Positions 1 through 7,072 of a DNA stretch of 64,000 nucleotides are shown here, in pieces. The position numbers and the translations under genes were made by a program. Within the stretch, counting starts at the first letter, position 1; each line of letters begins with the position of its first letter. This DNA comes from Nocardioides panaciterrulae (lineage in GTDB: Bacteria > Actinomycetota > Actinomycetes > Propionibacteriales > Nocardioidaceae). The notes beneath the pieces are model-generated. The model was not told the DNA's origin. It did no database searches and saw only the letters and a list, made by a program, of their open reading frames with translations. Where the stretch lies: contig NZ_JACCBG010000001.1 of assembly GCF_013409645.1 (NCBI RefSeq), positions 2,106,001 to 2,170,000 of the forward strand. Reading direction: 5' to 3'.

Positions 1-481
1 GCGCGCGGAACCGGCGCAGCCGGCGCGGGGAGAAGCTCCCGACGAGCACCCGGTCCCACAGCTCGCGCTCGGCGACCAGCCGCGCGAGGGGTGCCACGGC
101 GCCGTCGGCCTTGATGTCGATGTTGAACCGGGCGTCCGGGAACGCGTCGAGGAGCTCGGCCAGCGTGGGCACGCGCTCCTGTCCTCCGACCAGGGCCCGG
201 CCGACCTCGGCGTGGGTCAGCTCGACGATCGCGCCCTCGCCGTCGCTGACCCGGTCGAGCGCCTGATCGTGGAAGGCGAGCAGCACCCCGTCCCGGGTCA
301 CGTGCACGTCGGTCTCGAGGTAGCTGAAGCCCAGCTCGACGGCGTGCCGGAAGGCGGCGAGGGTGTTCTCCAGGCCCTCGATCTCCGGGTGGTAGGCCCC
401 GCCCCGGTGGGCGAGGGCGAGCACGCCACCGCCGCGCACGGCCTGGTCGAGATAGGCGAATCCGGTCCGCGGCGGGGTCAC
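1..481 (-). CDS. Glycerophosphodiester phosphodiesterase (partial, C-terminus outside window)
   Basis: Hydrolyses glycerophosphodiesters to glycerol-3-phosphate and an alcohol. The visible 160 residues begin with GTG at 481 and run off the left edge. They contain the GDPD-family signature in order: HRGGA with the general-acid/base histidine near residue 26, LENTLAAF, the metal-binding ETDVHVTRDG, a second histidine in AFHD, and the later FNIDIK. No signal peptide is evident, so it is probably cytoplasmic. Divergent from the zinc-ribbon gene that starts at 575. Family assignment is firm; the substrate is unknown. Confidence 0.93.
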   Translation of the reverse strand, partial: MTPPRTGFAYLDQAVRGGGVLALAHRGGAYHPEIEGLENTLAAFRHAVELGFSYLETDVHVTRDGVLLAFHDQALDRVSDGEGAIVELTHAEVGRALVGGQERVPTLAELLDAFPDARFNIDIKADGAVAPLARLVAERELWDRVLVGSFSPRRLRRFRA

Positions 482-574
482 CCTGTGAAGTATGGCGGCG
501 CTCACGGCGCTGTCTTCCGGCACCCCGGCGAGGGTGCCCGGGTCCGGCACCCGGAGGGGAGTAGCGTCGCCGCC

Positions 575-850
575 ATGGACACCCTGAGCTGCCCCCGATG
601 CGGGACCGAGATGGTCAGCCGGACCTTCACCGGCCACTCCGGCGAGGCGGAGGTCAGTCAGTGCCCCGACGGGCACGGCGTCTTCCTGTCCCGCGGCGAC
701 CTCGGTGCGCTGATCGAGGCGGAGACCGACTGGCACCGCAACGCGGGCCAGCACACCGCCCCGATGCCGCGGATCACCCCCGACATGACCGCGCCCCCGG
801 CCTCGCGCACCCCCGCGCGCGCCTGGGTGGAGACGCTGTTCCGCGGCTAG
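575..850 (+). CDS. Small zinc-ribbon (zf-TFIIB-like) protein
   Basis: A 91-residue protein beginning MDTLSCPRCGTEM. It carries a zf-TFIIB-type ribbon: CPRC near the N-terminus and CPDGHG about 25 residues later, followed by GVFLSRGDLGALIE, which matches the family's usual G-V-W-L-D-R-G-E-L pattern. The last ligand position appears to be histidine instead of cysteine. The ATG at 575 is chosen because the family starts just before the first CxxC; the longer upstream frame is not family-like. Function of such proteins is unknown. Its stop overlaps the convergent acetyltransferase by 4 nt. Confidence 0.8.
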   Translation: MDTLSCPRCGTEMVSRTFTGHSGEAEVSQCPDGHGVFLSRGDLGALIEAETDWHRNAGQHTAPMPRITPDMTAPPASRTPARAWVETLFRG

Positions 851-1413
851 TCGCCCGGCGACCGCCACTCCCGCCTGAGCAGTCCGAACACCCAGGAATC
901 CGACACCACGCCGTCGACCACGCAGTCCTCCCGCAACGTTCCCTCGCGCACGAATCCGAGCTTCTGCAGGACCCGGGCGGAGGCCAGGTTGCGGGTGTCG
1001 GTCTCGGCCTGGACGCGATTGAGGTCGAGCGTGTCGAAGGCCCACCGCAGCAACGCGTGCGCGGCCTCCGTCGCGTAGCCATGACCCCAGGCCGCGTCGT
1101 CGAGGCAGTAGCCCAGCGCCGCGCTGCGGTAGTCCGGGTTCCACCGGGTCAGGCTGCACCAGCCGACGAAGACCCCGTCGGAGACACGGTCGATGGCCAC
1201 CCGCGCCCCGGTGCCCTCGTCCGCCATCTGCAGGCAAGCCGCGAGGAAGCGCTCCGCGCGCGCAGGGTCGCTCCAGGGCGGGGCGTCCCAGTAGCGCAGC
1301 ACATGGGCGTCGCTGTGCAGCGCGAAGAGAACGTCCGCATCGTCGTCGGTGAAGGGACGCAGCCGCAGGCGCGCGGTGGGCAGCGTGGGCGTGGGCAGGG
1401 ACATGGGCGCCAT
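847..1413 (-). CDS. GNAT-family N-acetyltransferase (RimJ/RimL type)
   Basis: 188 residues; transfers an acetyl group from acetyl-CoA to an amine, substrate unknown. The family pattern is clear: TARLRLRPF near the N-terminus, the acetyl-CoA loop in AWGHGYATEAAHALL, and the C-terminal NLASARVLQKLGF typical of RimJ/RimL proteins. ATG at 1413 is preceded by GAGG four bases upstream; ATG at 1404 (MSLPTP) is a possible alternative. Divergent from the FMN-binding gene at 1487. Confidence 0.88.
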   Translation of the reverse strand: MAPMSLPTPTLPTARLRLRPFTDDDADVLFALHSDAHVLRYWDAPPWSDPARAERFLAACLQMADEGTGARVAIDRVSDGVFVGWCSLTRWNPDYRSAALGYCLDDAAWGHGYATEAAHALLRWAFDTLDLNRVQAETDTRNLASARVLQKLGFVREGTLREDCVVDGVVSDSWVFGLLRREWRSPGD

Positions 1414-1486
1414 GGTGCCTCGTCGCTCCTGAGCCGGCATCCCAGTTCTCGGCGTCGAGGGTCGTGCCGGGTGTCACGATGACGTC

Positions 1487-2143
1487 ATGACCGCGCTGAA
1501 CCGCTTTCCGGAGCTCGGTGTGCCGGATCGCGCGGCCCTGGACGCTCTGCTCGACTCGCAGTGGGCGGGAGTGCTGTCCTGTGCGGTGGACGGCGAGCCG
1601 CTCGCCGTGCCGATGTTGTACGCCCGGGACGGTGACCGCATCCTGCTGCATGGTTCGACCGGGGCGGGCGCGCTTCGACACGTCGCGACCGGAGCCTCCG
1701 CCGTGCTGACCGTGTTCACCCTGGACGCGCTCGTCGTGGCCCCGACGACCTTCGAGTCGTCGGTCAACTACCGCTCTGCCACGGTCCGCGGACGGCTCGA
1801 CACGGTCGAGGACCGGGAGAGGGCGCTCGACCTGTTCAGCGACGAGATCATCCCCGGGCGGATCGACGAGGTGCGGCGCCCGAGCCGCAGGGAGCTGGCC
1901 GCCACTGAGGTGCTGTCGCTTCCCATCGCCGAGGGCAGCTGGCTCCTCAAGGTCGCGAGCGGTTGGCCGGCGACGCCTGAGGAGGCGGGCGCCGACCCGG
2001 CCGTGTGGAGCGGCGTGGTGCCGGTCCGGCGCGTCCTGGACCAGCCCGTTCCGGCCCCGTGGGCGTCGGACCTTGCGGTCCCGCCGTCGGTGCGCAGCCT
2101 GCTCGACCAGCGCGGCACGACGGACGGGCCCGGCCCGGACTGA
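1487..2143 (+). CDS. Pyridoxamine 5'-phosphate oxidase-like FMN-binding protein
   Basis: 218 residues. The split-barrel flavin-binding fold of the PNPOx-related/NimA-like family is indicated by WAGVLSCAVDGEPLAVPMLY, then RILLHGSTGAGALRHV, a central SSVNYRSATVRGRL and a C-terminal WLLKVASGWPATPEE. Members bind FMN, F420 or haem and act as reductases or oxidases; the sequence does not settle the substrate. Stand-alone gene, ending 63 nt before the convergent MurA-like gene. Confidence 0.85.
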   Translation: MTALNRFPELGVPDRAALDALLDSQWAGVLSCAVDGEPLAVPMLYARDGDRILLHGSTGAGALRHVATGASAVLTVFTLDALVVAPTTFESSVNYRSATVRGRLDTVEDRERALDLFSDEIIPGRIDEVRRPSRRELAATEVLSLPIAEGSWLLKVASGWPATPEEAGADPAVWSGVVPVRRVLDQPVPAPWASDLAVPPSVRSLLDQRGTTDGPGPD

Positions 2144-2205
2144 TCCCGGTCCGCCACTCGACCTGGCTGCCGTCCCAGCCTTCGCAAGCTCAGGCTGCGG
2201 TCAGC

Positions 2206-3732
2206 TCAGATGTCGCGGAAGGGCTCGATGTTGGCGCCGAGGAGGTTCAGCCGCTCGGCGAGGTCCTCGTAGCCGCGGTGGATGACGTAGGTCGACCGCA
2301 GCACCGAGGTGCCCTTGGCCGCCAGCATCGCCAGCAGGATCACCACCGCCGGCCTCAGCGCGGGCGGGCAGACGATCTCGGTGCCGGTGAAGGAGGTCGG
2401 GCCCTCGATCATCACCCGGTGCGGGTCGAGCAGCTTGACCTGGCCGCCGAGCTTGTTGAGGTCGGTGAGGTAGATCGCGCGATTCTCGTAGACCCAGTCG
2501 TGCAGCAGCGTCTGGCCCTCGGCCACCGCGGCGATGACCGCGAAGAACGGCAGGTTGTCGATGTTGAGCCCCGGGAACGGCATCGGGTGGATCTTGTCCA
2601 GCGGGGCGTGCAGCTCCGAGGGCTTGGTGGTCAGGTCGACCAGGCGGGTGCAGCCGTTGAGGGCGACGTACTCCTGGGAGCGGTGGTAGGCGAAGCCCAT
2701 CTCCTCCAGCAGCGCCAGCTCGATCTCGAGGAACTCGATCGGCACCCGGCGGATGGTGATCTCGGACTTGGTGACGATCGCGGCGGCCAGCAGCGACATC
2801 GCCTCGATCGGGTCCTCGCTGGGCGCGTAGTCGACGTCGACGTCGATCTCGCGGCGGCCGGTGACGGTGAGGGTGGTGGTGCCGACGCCCTCGACCGCCA
2901 CGCCGAGCTTGCGCAGGAAGAAGCACAGGTCCTGGACCATGTAGTTCGACGAGGCGTTGCGGATCACCGTGGTGCCCGGGTGCAGCGCCGCGGCCATCAG
3001 CGCGTTCTCGGTGACCGTGTCGCCGCGCTCGGTGAGCACGATCGGGCGGACCGGCTCGATGGCCCGGTTGACGCTGGCGTGGTAGCTGCCGTCGGTCGCC
3101 TTGACCTCGAGCCCGAACGGGCGCAGCGCCGACATGTGCGGCTCGACGGTGCGGGTGCCGAGGTTGCAGCCGCCGGCGTAGGGGAGCTCGAAGGTGTCGG
3201 TGCGGTGCAGCAGCGGGCCGAGGAACATGATCACCGAGCGGGTACGCCGGGCCGCGGTCTCGTCGATGTTGCTGAGGTTGAGGTCCCGCGGCGGGATGAT
3301 CTCGAGGTCGTTGTCGGTGTTGAGCCACTTGGTGTGGACGCCGAGGCTGCCGAGCACCTCGAGCAGCCGGTTGACCTCCTCGATGCGCGCGACCTTGCGC
3401 AGCGTCGTCCGGCCGCGGTTGAGCAGCGAGGCGCACAGCAGCGCGACACCGGCGTTCTTGGAGGTCTTGACGTCGATGCTGCCCGAGAGCCGGGTCGGGC
3501 CGGTCACCCGCAGGTGGGTGGGTCCCGCGCCCAGCGCGACGATCTCGGAGTCCAGTGCGGCGCCGATGCGGGCGAGCATCTCCAACGAGAGGTTCTGGTG
3601 GCCCTTCTCGATGCGGTTGATCGCGCTCTGGCTGGTGGCCAGCAGCTCGGCCAGCTGGTGCTGGGTGAGCCCGCGGTGCTTGCGTGCGTCGCGGATCAGG
3701 TTCCCGATGCGGCCCTTGTAGTCCTCACTCAT
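2206..3732 (-). CDS. XRE-type HTH fused to MurA-like enolpyruvyl transferase
   Basis: 508 residues. Residues about 8-65 are a helix-turn-helix of XRE type (GLTQHQLAELLATSQSAINR, then IEKGHQNLS). Residues about 72-508 are an EPSP/MurA-type enolpyruvyl transferase. Residues equivalent to key MurA positions are kept: Lys92-Asn93 in SKN, Cys189 in AGGCNLGTR (the PEP- and fosfomycin-reactive cysteine), Arg194, Asp392, Arg418 in ENR and Arg486 in HRGYE. The MurA DLR triplet is ALR (458-460) here. This predicts UDP-GlcNAc enolpyruvyl transfer or binding by a DNA-binding protein. ATG at 3732 has GGTGA four bases upstream. A palindrome lies 10-29 bases before the start. It is probably a second MurA paralogue; the main murA is not in the window. 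Confidence 0.9.
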   Translation of the reverse strand: MSEDYKGRIGNLIRDARKHRGLTQHQLAELLATSQSAINRIEKGHQNLSLEMLARIGAALDSEIVALGAGPTHLRVTGPTRLSGSIDVKTSKNAGVALLCASLLNRGRTTLRKVARIEEVNRLLEVLGSLGVHTKWLNTDNDLEIIPPRDLNLSNIDETAARRTRSVIMFLGPLLHRTDTFELPYAGGCNLGTRTVEPHMSALRPFGLEVKATDGSYHASVNRAIEPVRPIVLTERGDTVTENALMAAALHPGTTVIRNASSNYMVQDLCFFLRKLGVAVEGVGTTTLTVTGRREIDVDVDYAPSEDPIEAMSLLAAAIVTKSEITIRRVPIEFLEIELALLEEMGFAYHRSQEYVALNGCTRLVDLTTKPSELHAPLDKIHPMPFPGLNIDNLPFFAVIAAVAEGQTLLHDWVYENRAIYLTDLNKLGGQVKLLDPHRVMIEGPTSFTGTEIVCPPALRPAVVILLAMLAAKGTSVLRSTYVIHRGYEDLAERLNLLGANIEPFRDI

Positions 3733-3741
3733 GGCATCACC

Positions 3742-3761
3742 GTAACTCATATATGAGATAC
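3742..3761. promoter_or_regulatory. 20-bp near-perfect palindrome, candidate operator
   Basis: The sequence GTAACTCATATATGAGATAC has a perfect 12-bp core CTCATATATGAG at 3746-3757 and matching outer GTA/TAC arms, with one A.A mismatch pair. It is AT-rich in a GC-rich genome. It lies between the HTH-MurA gene (start 3732, minus) and the alcohol dehydrogenase gene (plus). Its TATATG can also be read as a -10 element for the minus-strand gene. Autoregulation by the adjacent HTH domain is an inference. Confidence 0.6.
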
Positions 3762-3834
3762 TGCAACAACGGCGCGCCAGGGGTCGCCGACCCAGGATGC
3801 GCCCGGTGTGGGCGCCGGTGCAAGGATGCAGGTC

Positions 3835-4851
3835 ATGCGTGCAACGACGATCCATGCCCCCCGTGACATCCGCGTCTCCGACGTCCCCGACCCGACCATC
3901 GGCGCGCCCACCGACGCCGTGGTCAAGGTCGTCGCGGGATGCATCTGCGGCTCCGACCTGTGGTCCTACCGCGGCGAGAACGACATCGACGCCGGCTCGA
4001 CGATCGGCCACGAGTGCGTCGGCGTCGTGGAGGCCGTCGGCTCCGAGGTGACCTCGTTCGCGCCGGGCGACTTCGTGATCGTGCCGTTCGACCACTGCGA
4101 CAACACCTGCGCGCACTGCCGCGCCGGCATGCAGGCGGCCTGCGAGAACCTCGGGTTCACCGTGAGCGGGCAGGCGGAGTACGCGCTGGTCACGCAGGCC
4201 GAGGGCAGCCTGGTCAAGACCGACGGCACGCCCGACGACGCGATGATCCCCTCCCTGCTCACGCTCGCCGACGTGATGGCCACCGGCTGGCACGCCGCGG
4301 TGTCCGCGGGCGTGCGCGAGGGCGGCACGGCCGTGGTCGTGGGCGACGGCGCGGTGGGCCTGTGCGGCGTGCTGGCCGCGTCGGTGATGGGTGCGGAGAC
4401 GGTCATCGCGATGTCGCGCCACGAGCCCCGCCAGGCGATCGCCCGGCAGTTCGGCGCCACGCACATCGTCGCCGAGCGCGGCGACGAGGGCGCCGAGGCG
4501 GTTCGCGAGCTGACCCGCGGGGTCGGGGGCGACGCGGTGCTGGAGTGCGTCGGCAACGACGCCGCGATGAAGCAGGCGTTCGCGGTCGCCCGTCCGGGGG
4601 CCACGGTCGGCTTCGTCGGCGTCCCGCACGGCGTGGAGCTGCCGATCCGCCGGATGTTCCAGAAGAACATCGGCCTGGCCGGTGGCATGGCGCCGGTGCG
4701 GCAGTACCTCCCCGAGCTGCTCAAGCTGGTCCAGGACGGGACGATCGACCCCGGGCTGGTCTTCGACGCCGACCTCCCGCTCGCGGAGGTCGCCGAGGGC
4801 TACCGCCGGATGGACGAGCGTGAGGCGATCAAGGTCCTGATCCGTCCGTGA
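3835..4851 (+). CDS. Zinc-dependent alcohol dehydrogenase (MDR family)
   Basis: 338 residues from ATG at 3835 (MRATTIHAP); in-frame ATGs at 3808 and 3826 are less family-like. The medium-chain dehydrogenase pattern is complete: catalytic zinc ligands in CGSDLW and GHEC, structural-zinc cysteines in the lobe CDNTCAHC...CEN, and the Rossmann glycine motif VVGDGAVGLCG. Oxidises an alcohol or reduces an aldehyde or ketone with NAD(P); substrate not inferable. Divergent from HTH-MurA and followed 31 bp later by the PhoD-like gene. Confidence 0.92.
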   Translation: MRATTIHAPRDIRVSDVPDPTIGAPTDAVVKVVAGCICGSDLWSYRGENDIDAGSTIGHECVGVVEAVGSEVTSFAPGDFVIVPFDHCDNTCAHCRAGMQAACENLGFTVSGQAEYALVTQAEGSLVKTDGTPDDAMIPSLLTLADVMATGWHAAVSAGVREGGTAVVVGDGAVGLCGVLAASVMGAETVIAMSRHEPRQAIARQFGATHIVAERGDEGAEAVRELTRGVGGDAVLECVGNDAAMKQAFAVARPGATVGFVGVPHGVELPIRRMFQKNIGLAGGMAPVRQYLPELLKLVQDGTIDPGLVFDADLPLAEVAEGYRRMDEREAIKVLIRP

Positions 4852-4882
4852 CCGACCCCGGTGGAGCGGTACGGTCACGCCC

Positions 4883-6598
4883 ATGACCGATCGCACGCCC
4901 GACGGCGCCCTGGTCCTCGGGCCGCTGCTGCGCTACGTCGACGACACCTCGGCGACGATCTGGGTGGAGACCGCGGACGCCACGACGGTCACCGTGCGGG
5001 CGGGTGAGCGGAGCGCCCGCGCCCGGACGTTCGGGGCGCACGGCCACCACTACGCGCTGGTCGAGCTGACCGGCCTGGAGCCCGGCACGCAGACCGCCTA
5101 CACCGTGGACGTGGGGGAGCAGCGCGCCTGGCCGCCGGTGTCCGGCGAGGGCTCGGGCTTCCCCCACCCGGTGATCGCGACGTTGGAGCCCGGGAAGCCG
5201 CTGCGGCTGGCCTTCGGCTCCTGCCGGGTCAGCGTCAGCCACGACGAGGCGGGCCACCGGGCGTTCGGGATCGATGCGCTGCGCAGCTATGCCCTGCGGA
5301 TGGCGGGCCTGACCGAGCGGGCGGCCGACGACGACGAGCGGTGGCCGGACCTGGTGCTGTTCCTCGGTGACCAGGTCTACGCCGACGAGACCAGCGAGGC
5401 GATGCAGGAGTTCATCGCCTCGCGCAGGTCGCTGGAGGAGCCGCCGGGGGAGGAGCTGAAGGACTACGAGGAGTACGCCCACCTCTACCGGCTGGCCTGG
5501 AGCGACCCGGCGAACCGATGGCTGCTCTCGACGCTCCCGAGCGCGATGATCTTCGACGACCACGACGTGCGCGACGACTGGAACACCAGCTGGTCGTGGC
5601 GTCGCCGGATGGAGGCCACCTCGTGGTGGCACGAGCGGATCGTCGGCGCGCTCGCGTCGTACTGGGTCTACCAGCACCTGGGCAACCTCGGCCCACAGGG
5701 CCGCGCCGAGGACCCGATGTGGCAGCGGATCTCGTCGTACGACGGGGACGGCGAGCTGGACGTGACCGCGGAGCTCGACGAGCTGGCCGACCGTGCCGAC
5801 CAGGAGCCCGAGAGCTACCGCTGGAGCTTCGCCCGCGACTTCGACACCCAGGCGCGGCTGATCGTGGTGGACTCGCGAGCCGCCCGGGTGCTGAGGCCGG
5901 ATGCCCGCTCGATCCTCGATGACCAGGAGATGGACTGGCTCGACGAGCAGATGTCCGGCGGGTTCGACCACCTGCTGCTCGGCACCTCGCTGCCGTTCCT
6001 GATGGCGCCCGGGCTGCACCACGCGGAGGCGTTCAGCGAGGCGCTGGCCGAGGGCGCCTGGGGGAGCGGGGCGGCCCGCTTCGGCGAGTGGGCCCGCCAG
6101 GCGGCCGACCTCGAGCACTGGGCGGCGTTCGAGAAGGGCTTCCGCCAGGTCGCGGAGCTGACGCTCGACGTGGCGGCCGGGAACCGGGGCCGGGCGCCGG
6201 CGACGATCACCTACCTCTCCGGCGACGTGCACCACAGCTACGTCGCCGAGGCGGTTCCTGCGCCGCACCAGGGGCGCCCGTTGGTGGCGAGCCGGATCCT
6301 GCAGGCGGTCTGCTCGCCGATCCGCAACCCGTTGCCCCGGTTCATGCACGCGGTCACCGGCGGGGCGGCGCACCGGTCGTTGGGCGTCGTGGGTCGTGGG
6401 CTGTCGAAGGCCGCCCGGGTGCCCGCGCCCCCGCTGGCGTGGGAGGTGACCCACGGTCCGTGGTACGACAACAACCTCGCGGTGCTCGAGCTGAAGCCCG
6501 CCGGGGTGCGGATGTGGTGGACCGCGGGCGAGGTCACCGAGGGGCGACACGACCGGCCGGTGCTGCGGCGGGTCGCGACGGTCGACCTCAGCGGCTGA
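4883..6598 (+). CDS. PhoD-like alkaline phosphatase/phosphodiesterase
   Basis: 571 residues. An N-terminal beta-sandwich domain (about 1-95, with SATIWVETADATTVTV) precedes a PhoD-type metallophosphatase domain: LAFGSCR, LVLFLGDQVYAD, MIFDDHDVRDDWN and YLSGDVHHSYVAE contain the usual Asp, His and Asn metal ligands. No Tat or Sec signal is visible, so this member looks cytoplasmic, unlike secreted PhoD. Its last 11 nt overlap the convergent small zinc protein gene. Confidence 0.92.
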   Translation: MTDRTPDGALVLGPLLRYVDDTSATIWVETADATTVTVRAGERSARARTFGAHGHHYALVELTGLEPGTQTAYTVDVGEQRAWPPVSGEGSGFPHPVIATLEPGKPLRLAFGSCRVSVSHDEAGHRAFGIDALRSYALRMAGLTERAADDDERWPDLVLFLGDQVYADETSEAMQEFIASRRSLEEPPGEELKDYEEYAHLYRLAWSDPANRWLLSTLPSAMIFDDHDVRDDWNTSWSWRRRMEATSWWHERIVGALASYWVYQHLGNLGPQGRAEDPMWQRISSYDGDGELDVTAELDELADRADQEPESYRWSFARDFDTQARLIVVDSRAARVLRPDARSILDDQEMDWLDEQMSGGFDHLLLGTSLPFLMAPGLHHAEAFSEALAEGAWGSGAARFGEWARQAADLEHWAAFEKGFRQVAELTLDVAAGNRGRAPATITYLSGDVHHSYVAEAVPAPHQGRPLVASRILQAVCSPIRNPLPRFMHAVTGGAAHRSLGVVGRGLSKAARVPAPPLAWEVTHGPWYDNNLAVLELKPAGVRMWWTAGEVTEGRHDRPVLRRVATVDLSG

Positions 6599-6758
6599 GT
6601 CCGCGGCCGGCGAGCGCGGCCGGCACGGTCACGGGCTCGCACTCGCAGCTGTCGCCGCACGCCAAGTACGTGTGCAGGGCGTGTCCGCACTGCGGACACG
6701 GTCGGTCGTGGGAGAGACGCACCGTGTCACTGGTGTGGTTCTCGACGGTGTCCCACAT
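6588..6758 (-). CDS. Small conserved zinc-binding-like protein
   Basis: 56 residues beginning MWDTVENHTSDTVRLSHDRP. Two cysteine pairs, CPQCGH and CGDSCEC, suggest a zinc ribbon. ATG at 6758 is preceded by a strong ribosome-binding site (GGAGGTGG, five bases upstream), which decides the start over a longer frame. Proteins of this appearance are common in actinobacteria but have no assigned function to my knowledge. The 3' end overlaps the PhoD-like gene. Confidence 0.75.
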   Translation of the reverse strand: MWDTVENHTSDTVRLSHDRPCPQCGHALHTYLACGDSCECEPVTVPAALAGRGLSR

Positions 6759-7072
6759 GGTTTCCACCTCCTCTCCCTTGTCTGGTGCCCCGCCCACGGC
6801 AGTCGAACCACCCAGACCCCCCAAATTGGGGACGGCCGGCCCGGTTCACTTCCACGCTACGGACTGTCCTCGGTCTCCGGCGTCAGAAACTTGAGCAGAT
6901 GCCGCACCTGGGGGACCGTCCATGGCCCGGGCGGGCCCGGACGGGATCCGGGCGTGACCATTTCGCAACGCTCACAGGGGCCACTGCCGGGTCTTTGGTC
7001 CATTGCGTGCCCCTGACCACAGGCTGACGCTGAAACGGTCAACCGAGGGACTTCTCAGCTCTGGGGCGTCGC
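6759..7072. other. Intergenic region upstream of the ABC importer operon
   Basis: 314 bp with no gene I can support. It must hold the promoters of the divergent small zinc gene and the importer operon. The only structure seen is a 13-bp palindrome at 6819-6831 (CCCCAA-A-TTGGGG), a possible operator. No riboswitch was recognised. Confidence 0.5.

Noticed and set aside
2005..3756. Long open frame on the plus strand opposite HTH-MurA
   Set aside because: Low-complexity Arg/Val/Gly-rich composition mirrors the high-GC third codon positions of the minus-strand gene; no family motifs.
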